Shown here one piece after another: positions 1-7,295 of a stretch of 35,906 nt of DNA; within the stretch, counting starts at the first letter, position 1; each line of letters starts with the position of its first letter. The notes beneath the pieces were generated by a model, which worked only from the letters and a program-made list of their open reading frames with translations, was not told where the DNA came from and ran no database searches. The position numbers were made by a program, and so were the translations under genes. The DNA is from Croceibacterium_B sp035470785 (lineage in GTDB: Bacteria; Pseudomonadota; Alphaproteobacteria; Sphingomonadales; Sphingomonadaceae). The DNA lies in the NCBI GenBank assembly GCA_035470785.1, contig DATIQN010000021.1, forward strand, positions 1-35,906, written 5' to 3'.

Positions 1-1
1 G

Positions 2-196
2 GACGAGGAAGGCGAAGTCCTTCCCGACCTGGAGGCGGCCCGCGCCAGGGCCATCAGCAATGCCCGCGCGATGATCGCCGCTGAAATCCTGGACAAGGGT
101 GAATTCAACCTGAGCCACCGGGTCGAAGTGGAGGACGAGAACGGCAAGGTCGTCCTGATCGTGAAGTTTGGCGACGCCGTTAAGATCGGCGCGTGA
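2..196 (+). CDS. DUF6894-like small protein (C-terminal part)
   Basis: The open frame enters from the left edge and ends at TGA 194-196. The visible 64 residues begin DEEGEVLPDLEAAR and continue with ARAISNARAMIAAEIL. This is the typical layout of the DUF6894 family, where an acidic 'D-x-E-G' turn is followed by a DLxxAR helix. The family consists of short soluble proteins of unknown function, common in sphingomonads and rhizobia. The C-terminus, with VEVEDENGKVVLIVKFGDAV, also fits the family's closing beta strands. The start lies outside the window, so length and promoter cannot be judged. Family assignment is by pattern recognition only. Confidence 0.7.
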   Translation, partial: DEEGEVLPDLEAARARAISNARAMIAAEILDKGEFNLSHRVEVEDENGKVVLIVKFGDAVKIGA

Positions 197-321
197 GCCG
201 ATAGAGCGGACGTGCGGCACTCATCAAAAAATTTCTTGCGACGTTGCGTCGCTTAACAAATCTTATATCCGATTCCCTTGCAGAAGCGTTCATGCTGCCA
301 ACTTCCGTAGGGACCTGAATC

Positions 322-516
322 ATGCCGCGAGATCTAGTGTCCCATTCCAACATCATTTTCAGCCTCGAAGACGGAATTGTCTGGGCCAGCTGGTCGGGTA
401 CCCACGCCAAAGTCGAGCTCGGTCGATGCGACAATGTCATCGAGATGATGAGCGACTTCCTGAAGCAGTGTGAAGTTGCCGAACGCCTGACCGGCGAAGC
501 GCGACCACGGGGTTAG
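322..516 (+). CDS. small hypothetical protein, 64 aa
   Basis: This short ORF starts at ATG 322 with a Shine-Dalgarno-like AGGGA at 309-313, about 8 nt upstream, and stops at TAG 514-516. The protein mixes predicted beta segments (SNIIFSLEDGIVWASW) with a helix (VIEMMSDFLKQCEVAERL), so it looks like a compact folded domain. No signal peptide or membrane segment is seen. The upstream gap 197-321 is AT-richer than its surroundings, with a TTATAT block near 263-268 that could serve as a -10 element, so it probably has its own promoter. I do not recognise a family. Codon use and the ribosome site argue that it is real. Confidence 0.6.
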   Translation: MPRDLVSHSNIIFSLEDGIVWASWSGTHAKVELGRCDNVIEMMSDFLKQCEVAERLTGEARPRG

Positions 517-558
517 CGCCCCTCTTTCCGCCCAATGCGGACATTGCCCCTCGCCGCC

Positions 559-583
559 GGAACCGCACCGCCCAGCAACGGTT
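559..583 (+). promoter_or_regulatory. possible EcfG-type (general stress) promoter, imperfect
   Basis: GGAAC at 559-563 is followed by 16 nt and GGTT at 580-583. The alphaproteobacterial EcfG consensus is GGAAC-N16/17-CGTT, so one base of the -10 differs. It lies about 58 nt upstream of the ferritin-like gene at 642, a sensible distance for a stress-induced iron protein. This is weak evidence on its own. Confidence 0.3.
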
Positions 584-641
584 GACCCTCCCAGAACAGA
601 TGGGTTCCGCCTGCCTTCAGGTTGCCCCGCCAGGAGGACGT

Positions 642-1328
642 ATGCGTGATTGGTTCGGGCGCCGCTATCTGGACCTGCTCGGTTCGATCTACATCTACAA
701 CGAATTCCGCGGCTACACCGCGCTCGACCGCGTGCTCGAGGCAGTGCGCAAGCGCTGGCCTGACGACCACAGGCTGATCGAGCGGGTCGAGCAGCATCGC
801 GCCGACGAGCGCAAGCACTACCTGATGTTCCGCCGCTGGTTCGAGCGCCGCGGGCACATGCCGCTTTCGGTCGACCGCACGTGCGGCCACATCGATCGCT
901 TCGTGGGAATCATGTTCCGCTCGACCATCGACGATCTCGATCCGCTGAAGATTGTCGGCCGCGACGCGCTGTTCGAGCGCCTGTGCCGGGTCATCTCCCT
1001 GACCGAGAAGCGCGGCCACCGGCAGGTCGAGATCCTGCTTCGCCATCCCGTGGTCGAGACCGACGCCACGCTGATGAAGATCTTCCGCATCATCGAGCAG
1101 GACGAGCCGAGCCATTGGGCGCCCTACGACGATTGGCTGCGCGCGCGCGGCTGCCGGCAGCCGAAGTGGTGGGAGCGCGCGATCGACGGCTTCATCCACT
1201 CCGAGCTGCTGTTCCTCAAGCTGCCGATATTGTTTCTCAATCCCCGGCTCGGCCGGCGCGCGGCCTGGCCCGACGAGCAGGACTGCGACACCCGGACGAC
1301 CGTCACGGCTTCGCTTGCCAGTGCTTGA
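642..1328 (+). CDS. ferritin-like superfamily diiron protein
   Basis: The chosen start is ATG 642, preceded by AGGAGG at 632-637; an in-frame ATG-less extension to 582 lacks a ribosome site. The 228-aa product is helical and carries two ExxH motifs, E56-R-K-H59 and E155-P-S-H158, with additional glutamates near E21 and E122. This is the carboxylate ligand pattern of a ferritin/rubrerythrin/hydroxylase-type diiron centre. No signal peptide is seen, although residues 186-200 are hydrophobic (ELLFLKLPILFLN) and may touch the membrane. The gene ends 6 nt before the PAP2-family gene, so the two are almost certainly co-transcribed. Its substrate is unknown. The pairing with a lipid phosphatase-type protein suggests either a membrane-lipid oxidation or an iron-related stress role, but this is inference. 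Confidence 0.75.
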   Translation: MRDWFGRRYLDLLGSIYIYNEFRGYTALDRVLEAVRKRWPDDHRLIERVEQHRADERKHYLMFRRWFERRGHMPLSVDRTCGHIDRFVGIMFRSTIDDLDPLKIVGRDALFERLCRVISLTEKRGHRQVEILLRHPVVETDATLMKIFRIIEQDEPSHWAPYDDWLRARGCRQPKWWERAIDGFIHSELLFLKLPILFLNPRLGRRAAWPDEQDCDTRTTVTASLASA

Positions 1329-1334
1329 GGTTTG

Positions 1335-2312
1335 ATGGCGAATCTGGCGCTGGCGGCTCCCGAGGTGCCGGGGGCCGCGGAGCCGGGGCACGGCCGCACC
1401 CTGTTCGGCGAAGATCGCGCATGGCTGGCGCTGCTGGCCAGCGTAACGGCCATCGAGCTGGCCTGGTGGACTCTGACCTGGAGCCGGGGATTTGCGCCCG
1501 CGCCGTTCCTGCTGACTTATCTCGGGGCAGCTTTCGGGGGGCTCGCTTGCGCAGTCCTGCTGCGCAAGGCGGTGCGACCGCGGGCGGCCAGGCCCGATTG
1601 GGCAAGCGCTCTGCCGGCAACGGCGCTTGTCGGCGTGAGCGCCAGCCTGTTCCTGCCGCTCAAGTACGCCATCCCGCGATGGATCCCGTTCTGGCTCGAC
1701 CAGCCCCTGGCACGGGCCGAAAGGGCGGCCTTCGGGGTCGATCCCTGGCTGATCCTCGACCATCTGTTCGGATGGGCGGCGGCACCGCTCGACGCGTTGT
1801 ACGCGCTGTGGCTCCCGACCCAGGCATTGTTGCTCTTCCTGGTGCTCCTGCAGCCGGCGTCGCCCGCCAAATCGCGGGTCCTGATCGCCTATGCGCTCGC
1901 CTGGTTCATGCTCGGAATGGTCGCCGCCACGCTGCTCTCGTCGGCCGGGCCGATATTCCATGATCGGGTTTTTGGCGGCGAGTCATTTGCGGCACTGCAC
2001 GACACGCTGCGGGTGCGCGGCGCGTGGATGGCAATCGCCGAATCCGACCGGATGTGGGCTTCGCTGGCGTCCGCGCGGCCCGGCCTTGTCGCCGGGATAT
2101 CCGCGGTTCCATCGATCCACGTCGCCGTGAGCGTGTGGATGTTCCTGGCCGCGCGCGCGATGGCCCCGCGCGCCGCGCCTTATGCGGCGGTCTACATCTC
2201 GCTCATCTGCATCGGTTCGGTGCAGCTCGGGTGGCACTACGTCAGCGACGGAGTTGCAGGAGCGCTCGGAATGCTCGCCATTTGGGCGGTAAGCCGCGCG
2301 CGCGCCCGCTAG
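1335..2312 (+). CDS. PAP2-superfamily membrane protein (AUR1/inositol phosphorylceramide synthase-like)
   Basis: ATG 1335 follows the ferritin-like gene by 6 nt. A TTG three bases earlier is less likely. The 325-aa protein has about six hydrophobic segments. Near the C-terminus it carries the two PAP2 catalytic motifs: AVPSIHVAVS (about residues 255-264, motif C2 with the catalytic His) and GWHYVSDGVAG (about 299-309, motif C3 with His and Asp). The spacing and long N-terminal membrane region fit the PAP2_3 subgroup, which includes fungal AUR1 and bacterial phospholipid or phosphosphingolipid head-group enzymes. Sphingomonads make glycosphingolipids, so a lipid head-group transfer or phosphatase role is plausible but unproven. 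The gene ends with TAG and overlaps the convergent gene by 4 nt. Confidence 0.75.
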   Translation: MANLALAAPEVPGAAEPGHGRTLFGEDRAWLALLASVTAIELAWWTLTWSRGFAPAPFLLTYLGAAFGGLACAVLLRKAVRPRAARPDWASALPATALVGVSASLFLPLKYAIPRWIPFWLDQPLARAERAAFGVDPWLILDHLFGWAAAPLDALYALWLPTQALLLFLVLLQPASPAKSRVLIAYALAWFMLGMVAATLLSSAGPIFHDRVFGGESFAALHDTLRVRGAWMAIAESDRMWASLASARPGLVAGISAVPSIHVAVSVWMFLAARAMAPRAAPYAAVYISLICIGSVQLGWHYVSDGVAGALGMLAIWAVSRARAR

Positions 2313-2626
2313 TCCGTTACGGGTCCGTCGGGATCCGATGAGGGCGCATCGAGCGGCGTCGTAGCCTGCTGGTACTTCATCCGCCCGAGCTCCGCCTCGA
2401 CATTGGCGCGGCCCTCGTCGCTCGCGGTGGCGAGGTCGAGCGGCCGTCCGCCCAGTCCTTCGTGGTCGGTGTTGAGAAACTCTATCGCCCGTTCACGGCC
2501 GAGCACCAGGAAGGCAAGGCTCGTGATGTCGCCCTGCCGTACAGCCTGGTCTCGCGGAATCGGCGTGGTCTTCGGCCTGCGGCGCCAGGGATTGTTCCGT
2601 GCCGGGTTTTCGGGTTGCTCGGTCAT
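2309..2626 (-). CDS. MbcA/ParS/Xre-type antitoxin (DUF2384-like)
   Basis: ATG is at 2626 on the minus strand with AGGAG about 9 nt upstream; the stop is TAG. In the 105-aa product the segment LGRERAIEFLNTDHEGLGGRP followed by LDLATASDEGRANVEAELGRM matches the toxin-binding DUF2384 domain: 'A..FLxT.h..L.G.sPldl..s.eG...V...LgR'. Members normally neutralise RES-domain NAD-degrading toxins. The usual N-terminal Xre helix-turn-helix is missing, and residues 1-35 are basic and disordered-looking. No RES gene lies beside it; its neighbours are a PAP2 gene and a chloride channel. It could therefore be an orphan antitoxin or a domesticated regulator. Confidence 0.6.
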   Translation of the reverse strand: MTEQPENPARNNPWRRRPKTTPIPRDQAVRQGDITSLAFLVLGRERAIEFLNTDHEGLGGRPLDLATASDEGRANVEAELGRMKYQQATTPLDAPSSDPDGPVTD

Positions 2627-2751
2627 GTCGGGGGGCTCCTGCCAGTAAGCGGGAGCACGAGGGTCTCCCAGCCGCGGGCGCTTACGAGGCGAAGCTCACG
2701 ACAGCCTCTAAATGGGTGCTCGGAGGCGGAATTGTAAGGGCCGGGCGGGTC

Positions 2752-4545
2752 TCACCCCTGGGACCGCCTGGTCTCTCCACGCAGCGCCACGGCCCGCGAG
2801 CGCAGCAGGTCGCGGCGGGCGACGATGCCGGTCAGCCGCCCTCCGGCGTCGATCACGCACACGCGGCCCGAGTTCTCGGCGATCATCAGGTTGGCGATGA
2901 CATCAGACGGGGTGTCGGGCGTCACCAGCGGCAACGAGACGTCGGACAGGGTCTCGCCCAGAGTGCCGTCGAGCGCGCCAGGCTCCTGCCGCCAGCGCAA
3001 CGCATCGGCGCGCGAGACGAGCGCGACGGGGCGGCCCGTTTCGTCCACCACGGGATAGCTGCGATGGACCGCCTCGCGCTCGAAGAACAGCAGCGCCTCG
3101 CCCACCGGCAGGTCGGCCGGGAGCGTGACCGGGTCGGCAGTCATGACATCACTCGCAAGGCTGAGCGCGAGCGGGTCGACGCTGAACTCCTGGCTGATGT
3201 GGCGGCCGCGGCGGCTGATCTTCTCGGTCAGGATCGAGCGGCGCAGCAGCAGCACGGCAATAGCGAAGGCCACGCCCGAGCCGGTAATCGCCTGGGGGAG
3301 CGCGTCGAAGCGGCCGGTAAGCTCGGCGACGAACAGCGCTGAGGTGAGCGGCGCGCGCATCGAAGCGCTCATCATCCCGGCCATGCCGACCATCGCCCAC
3401 GGGCCGCTGCCGCCGGGCAGCCACAGCCCGGCGAGCGCTCCTGCCGCGCCGCCGATAATCAGCAGCGGCGCGAGGATGCCGCCCGAAGTCCCCGAGCCGA
3501 GCGCCGCGAGCCACACGATCGCCTTGACCACCAGCAGCAGCACGATCGCCTGCGCGACCAGCGAGCCGGCAACCAGCGCTTGAATGGTGTCGTAGCCCGC
3601 GCCGAGCACGCGCGGCTCGACCAGCGCACCCAATCCGACGACCACCGAGCCGAGCGCCGGCCACCACATCCAGTGCAGCGGCAGGCGGTGAAAGCCGTCC
3701 TCGATCAAGTACAGCGCCTTGGAGATTAGGCACGCCAGCAGGCCCGAAATCGCCCCCACGGCCAAAGCTAAAGCTAGGTTGAGCGGCGAAGCGGCCAGGT
3801 GCCAAGTCGCCGGAAACAGCGGTCCCGAGCCCACCAGCAGCGGCCGCCAGGCGAAGGCGACGATCACGCTCGCCACCACCGGCACGAAGCTGCGCGGCCT
3901 CCATTCGAACAGTAGCACCTCGACCGCGAGCAGGATCGCCGCGAACGGGGTACCGAATATCGCCGTCATGCCTGCGGCGGCGCCCGCCACCAGCAGCGTC
4001 TTGCGCTCGGCGGCGGTGAGGTGGAAGCGCTGCGCGAACAGCGAGCCGATCGCCCCTCCGGTCATGATGATCGGCCCCTCGGCGCCGAACGGCCCCCCGC
4101 TTCCGATCGAGATCGCCGATGACAGCGGCTTGAGCAGCGCGACCTTGAACGACAGCTTGCTCTCGCCGTAGAGGATCGCCTCGATCGCCTCAGGAATGCC
4201 GTGGCCGCGGATCTTGTCCGAGCCGAACCGCGCCATTGTCCCGATGACCAGGCTGCCGAGAACCGGGATGACGATGGTCAGCGGCCCGGTGGGGGCCGTG
4301 CCCGGCGAAGTCATCGCCCACGACAATCGGTGGTACCACAGCAGGTTGGTGGTCAACCCGATCAGGTGCAGCAGCACCCACGCCGACAGCGCGCCGCCGG
4401 TGCCCGTCACCAGTGCCATGCCGGCGAGCAGCACCATGCGCATGTCGGCGTTATGATCGGCCAGCCGGGGCCGGTTAGGCGCGCCCGGAAGCGCGCCCCG
4501 TCCTGCGACCCGGGCATTTACATTCAAGTTGGCGTTGCGAGTCAT
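2752..4545 (-). CDS. ClC-family chloride channel/transporter with C-terminal CBS pair
   Basis: The 597-aa protein has a polytopic ClC core. GHGIPEAIEAIL (residues 114-125) and GSGGPFGAEGPII (148-160, gating glutamate E156) form the anion path with GSGTSGGILAPLL further on. The C-terminal 130 residues hold two CBS domains, beginning at VMTADPVTLP and ending with GIVARRDLLRSR. CBS-linked ClC proteins are gated or modulated by nucleotides. The role is Cl-/H+ exchange or Cl- conductance across the inner membrane. The ATG at 4545 sits only 11 nt from a perfect palindrome shared with the divergent marR gene, and no clear Shine-Dalgarno is seen. The mRNA may have a very short leader, or translation may begin at Met35. 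Repression by the MarR protein is likely. Confidence 0.9.
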   Translation of the reverse strand: MTRNANLNVNARVAGRGALPGAPNRPRLADHNADMRMVLLAGMALVTGTGGALSAWVLLHLIGLTTNLLWYHRLSWAMTSPGTAPTGPLTIVIPVLGSLVIGTMARFGSDKIRGHGIPEAIEAILYGESKLSFKVALLKPLSSAISIGSGGPFGAEGPIIMTGGAIGSLFAQRFHLTAAERKTLLVAGAAAGMTAIFGTPFAAILLAVEVLLFEWRPRSFVPVVASVIVAFAWRPLLVGSGPLFPATWHLAASPLNLALALAVGAISGLLACLISKALYLIEDGFHRLPLHWMWWPALGSVVVGLGALVEPRVLGAGYDTIQALVAGSLVAQAIVLLLVVKAIVWLAALGSGTSGGILAPLLIIGGAAGALAGLWLPGGSGPWAMVGMAGMMSASMRAPLTSALFVAELTGRFDALPQAITGSGVAFAIAVLLLRRSILTEKISRRGRHISQEFSVDPLALSLASDVMTADPVTLPADLPVGEALLFFEREAVHRSYPVVDETGRPVALVSRADALRWRQEPGALDGTLGETLSDVSLPLVTPDTPSDVIANLMIAENSGRVCVIDAGGRLTGIVARRDLLRSRAVALRGETRRSQG

Positions 4546-4556
4546 GCGCCGCGCAA

Positions 4557-4577
4557 CTATGTCGTACTACGACATAG
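4557..4577. promoter_or_regulatory. perfect palindromic operator between clc and marR genes
   Basis: The arms CTATGTCGTA (4557-4566) and TACGACATAG (4568-4577) are exact inverted repeats around one central base. MarR dimers bind near-perfect palindromes of 16-22 bp in the divergent promoter of their own gene. This one lies in the 50-nt gap between the two start codons, so it probably overlaps both promoters. That this MarR binds it is inferred from position. Confidence 0.75.
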
Positions 4578-4595
4578 TGCAAGAGCTTGAGGTCA

Positions 4596-4997
4596 ATGGA
4601 TAACCTGACAGACAGCGATTACGCCACGCTCGCGGGCTTCCGCTACGCCCTGCGCCAGTTCGTCCGTTACTCCGAACGCGCGGCGGGCGAAGCCGGGCTC
4701 ACACAGCGCCAGCACCAGGCGCTGCTGGCGATCCGCGGGGGGGCCGGCGGCACGCTGCACGTCGGCGAACTGGCCGAGCGCCTGTTCCTGCGGCCTCACA
4801 GCGCGTCGGAGCTGGTCCAGCGTATGGTCGAGCAAGGCCTGCTGCTGCGCGAGGCCGACCCGGCGGACAAACGCCAAGTCACGCTGCGCCTCAGCAAGCG
4901 CGGCGAAACGGTGCTCGAATTCCTCTCGCAAAGCCACCGCGCCGAACTGCGCCGGCTGAGCCCGATGTTGCAGGAGCTGCTGGCGGGGTTGGGCTAA
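4596..4997 (+). CDS. MarR-family transcriptional regulator
   Basis: ATG 4596 is chosen over the in-frame TTG at 4587. The 133-aa product has the MarR winged-helix layout. An N-terminal dimerisation helix (FRYALRQFVRYSERAA) comes first, then the HTH around LTQRQHQALLAIRGG and LHVGELAERLFLRPHSASELVQRM. The wing follows, with LLLREADPADKRQVTLRLSKRG: the D-x-R-(x)-V-x-L wing signature is present as DKRQVTL. The C-terminal dimer helix ends in LLAGLG. It is divergent from the ClC gene across a perfect palindrome, so it likely controls itself and the channel. The ligand is unknown. Its TAA overlaps the end of the convergent site-2 protease gene by 4 nt. Confidence 0.9.
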   Translation: MDNLTDSDYATLAGFRYALRQFVRYSERAAGEAGLTQRQHQALLAIRGGAGGTLHVGELAERLFLRPHSASELVQRMVEQGLLLREADPADKRQVTLRLSKRGETVLEFLSQSHRAELRRLSPMLQELLAGLG

Positions 4998-6166
4998 CTC
5001 GCGCGGGATTCCGCCAGCAGGAGCAGGTCGCCCAGGCTTTCTCGCGTGACGAGGCCGGCGATCCGCTCGCCGTCGCAGACGACGATCGGCTGGTCGTTCT
5101 CCTCCATCAACGCCAGCGCGTCGTCGAGCGAGCTGTCGGCGGGGACGATCTGACATGTCTCGCTCATGGCGTCGGCCACTCGCTGCGTCTTGCCGTGGAC
5201 GTGGAGCCCGCGGATAAGCTGATCTCGGCCGAGAACTCCGGCAAGCTGTCCCGCGGAATCGAAAACGGGAAAATGCTGCTGGCCGGTCCGGAGCAGCAAC
5301 TGCGCCGCATCGCCGAGGGTGTCGGCGGTCGACAGCGTGCGCATCTCGGTGAGCATCGCATCCGCCACGCGCAGCGGCTCGGCCGCCCGGTGCAACTGCA
5401 CGGCGTGCGCCTCGGCCCCGGCGGCCAGGTACACGAAGATCGCGATGAAGATGAGGATCGCGTTGCCCGAAACAAGCCCGAGCAGCCCGAAGCCTATGGC
5501 GAGGAGCTGCCCAACGGCGGCCGCTATTCGCGTGGCCCGGGCGCGATCGAGGAAGGCCGCCAAGACGGCTCGCAGGATGCGGCCCCCGTCCATCGGAAAC
5601 GCCGGGATGAGGTTGAACAGCGCCAGGAACAAGTTGATCGTGGCCAGGCTCGGCAGGATGTCGCGGACAGTGGGGACGGGCGCCTTGGACAAGTCCGCCG
5701 GCGCAATCCCGAGCACGAAGACGAGCGCGGCGGCGAGCGCCAGGTTCACGAGCGGCCCGGCGATGGCGACCGCAAATTCCTGGCCGGCGCGCTCCGGGAG
5801 CCGCCGCAGCCGGGCGACTCCTCCGATCGGCAGCAAGGTCACGTCCGGCGTCGGAATGCCGAAGCGGCGGGCCATCAGGATATGGCCGAACTCATGGGCG
5901 ACGACGCAGGCGAACACCGCGGCAATCAGCCCCACGGCGCCCACCGCCGCGCTGGCACCGCCGGCGAAGAGCGTGGCGATGCCCACCCACGCGAGGTAGA
6001 CGACAAAGGTCCAATGCAGGCGGACCTTCGTGCCGGCGATGGTGCCGATCGTCAGCGAATGGCCGAGGAACCCGCTGCCGTCCCGCACGGGCGCTGGCCG
6101 CCGCACGCGACCGCGACCCGTTTCCGGGTTGATCGCCACGGGCCGCAACTCCAGGGCCGCACTCAA
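4994..6166 (-). CDS. site-2 (M50) metalloprotease with CBS domains
   Basis: The 390-aa polytopic protein has the zinc motif H91-EFG-H95 and the third-ligand motif NLIPAFPMDGGR (185-196, ligand D193), both within membrane helices. This is the M50B/Rip3-like group, which cuts transmembrane substrates such as anti-sigma factors. Residues from about 265 onward contain two CBS domains (VADAMLTEMRTLS and VADAMSETCQIV), suggesting control by adenine nucleotides. The start is a TTG at 6166 whose TGA-overlapping TTGA joins it to the upstream small gene, so translation is probably coupled. An alternative start nearer SGFLGHSLTIGT (about residue 31) cannot be excluded because many relatives begin there. 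No anti-sigma gene is adjacent. Confidence 0.88.
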   Translation of the reverse strand: MSAALELRPVAINPETGRGRVRRPAPVRDGSGFLGHSLTIGTIAGTKVRLHWTFVVYLAWVGIATLFAGGASAAVGAVGLIAAVFACVVAHEFGHILMARRFGIPTPDVTLLPIGGVARLRRLPERAGQEFAVAIAGPLVNLALAAALVFVLGIAPADLSKAPVPTVRDILPSLATINLFLALFNLIPAFPMDGGRILRAVLAAFLDRARATRIAAAVGQLLAIGFGLLGLVSGNAILIFIAIFVYLAAGAEAHAVQLHRAAEPLRVADAMLTEMRTLSTADTLGDAAQLLLRTGQQHFPVFDSAGQLAGVLGRDQLIRGLHVHGKTQRVADAMSETCQIVPADSSLDDALALMEENDQPIVVCDGERIAGLVTRESLGDLLLLAESRAS

Positions 6167-6348
6167 GTCGAGGGCGTTTCGGGGCGGCGCCGCAGCTTCA
6201 GGCCTGCGACCACGCCGGCAAGGATCGCCGGAACGATTGCCGCCGCCGCGGCGCGGGCGCGAGGCGATTTGGCGATCCGCCGCGCCCTGCGACGGTAACG
6301 CCGCGGAATGCGATCGGTGATGGTCTCTTCAAACCTGCTATGTTTCAT
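6163..6348 (-). CDS. small basic membrane protein, 61 aa
   Basis: ATG at 6348 has GGAGG about 5 nt upstream on the minus strand, a strong initiation signal. The product begins MKHSRFEETITDRIPRRYRR and is very basic (RRARRIAKSPRAR). It ends in one hydrophobic helix (AAAAIVPAILAGVVAGLKL, about residues 33-51), so it is a single-pass inner-membrane protein with a cytoplasmic basic head. Its stop overlaps the TTG start of the site-2 protease. The tight coupling suggests a partner or accessory of that protease, but I do not recognise a family. Confidence 0.6.
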   Translation of the reverse strand: MKHSRFEETITDRIPRRYRRRARRIAKSPRARAAAAAIVPAILAGVVAGLKLRRRPETPST

Positions 6349-6473
6349 GACGGCCTCCGTCGAGTTGCCACGGCAGCTAACTCGCCCGCTTCGCCCATGA
6401 ACATCGGTATTGTTCCGGGGCCCGCGCGGCCTGCGACGCTGTGCAGTGCCACTGGTCGTGGTAAGGCACAGCC

Positions 6474-7226
6474 ATGGCATTGGGGCGGGCGAAGCTGGCG
6501 ATCGGCCAAGGGCTGAGCGTGTGGGTGTTCGAGGCGCCCGGCGGCTTCGGCGACCCGCAGTTCCACAGCCACCACGCGATCCAGATCACCGTTCCGCTGG
6601 CCGGCGGCCTGAAGCTCGCCACCGAGGACCGGGCGATTGCCGCGCCGGCCGTGGCCGTCGCCGCCGACGCGCGGCATCGCTTCGAGGCGGACGGGGTCAT
6701 GGTGTTCGCTTTCGTCGAGCCGGAGGGCCCTACCGGGCGCGCGCTACTCGAGGCGCTGTTCCGCGAGCACCCCTTGGCCGAACTCGATCTCCACAGAGTG
6801 CTGCCGGCGCTCGCGCCATTGCTGGCCACCTTCGATGCCGGGGTTGACGCCGACCGCCTGCTGCGCGCCGGAGAAGAAGCGCTGGCAGCGCTCGTGCCTG
6901 CCGTGGAGCCTGCCTTGCCCGACCCGCGCGTGCGCCGAATCATCGAACGGGCCGCGGCCAACTTCGACCAGCCGCTCAATCTCGCGGCCGAAGCGGCGGG
7001 CGTCTACCGTTCGCCAAGCCGGCTGCGCCACCTGTTCGTCGAACAGACCGGCCTCGCCTTCAAGACCTACATCTTGTGGCTGCGGCTGGTGCGGGCGCTG
7101 CAGGTCTATGCCGAGGGCCGCAACCTGACCGAGGCCGCCCACGCCGCGGGATTTGCGGACTCGGCGCACTTCAGCCGGGCCTTCAGGCGAAACTTCGGCC
7201 TGCCGGCGACGCTAACGCGAATTTAG
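6474..7226 (+). CDS. AraC-family transcriptional regulator
   Basis: ATG 6474 follows an AAGG-type ribosome site. The 250-aa protein has an N-terminal cupin-like sensor with FHSHHAIQITVPLAGGL (about residues 30-46), a typical histidine-bearing AraC ligand pocket. The C-terminal AraC/XylS DNA-binding domain covers about 150-250: VRRIIERAAANFDQPLNLAA, then RLRHLFVEQTGLAFKTYILW, then EAAHAAGFADSAHFSRAF. The second HTH has the canonical 'A..aGFaD.AHFsR.F' signature. It is followed within 70 nt by the cysteine-rich peptide gene on the same strand, so it could regulate that gene, the nitroreductase beyond it, or both. The inducer is unknown. Confidence 0.9.
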   Translation: MALGRAKLAIGQGLSVWVFEAPGGFGDPQFHSHHAIQITVPLAGGLKLATEDRAIAAPAVAVAADARHRFEADGVMVFAFVEPEGPTGRALLEALFREHPLAELDLHRVLPALAPLLATFDAGVDADRLLRAGEEALAALVPAVEPALPDPRVRRIIERAAANFDQPLNLAAEAAGVYRSPSRLRHLFVEQTGLAFKTYILWLRLVRALQVYAEGRNLTEAAHAAGFADSAHFSRAFRRNFGLPATLTRI

Positions 7227-7270
7227 CCGTTACGTTCAATCCTCGGGCGCGCGGCGGGCCTAGTCAGGGG

Positions 7271-7287
7271 TCCTCGGCCAACGAGGA
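7271..7287 (+). promoter_or_regulatory. hairpin covering the ribosome-binding site of the Cys-rich peptide gene
   Basis: TCCTCG (7271-7276) and CGAGGA (7282-7287) are exact inverted repeats with a 5-nt loop. The right arm contains the GAGGA of the Shine-Dalgarno sequence (GAGGAGA, 7283-7289) that serves the GTG at 7296. In RNA this stem would hide the ribosome site. Whether it acts as a regulatory switch is inference. Confidence 0.45.
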
Positions 7288-7295
7288 GAAAGACC

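Noticed and set aside
513..1961. 482-codon minus-strand frame across the ferritin-like and PAP2 genes
   Set aside because: It is low-complexity Arg/Gln/Glu-rich text with no domain, opposite two genes with clear catalytic motifs.
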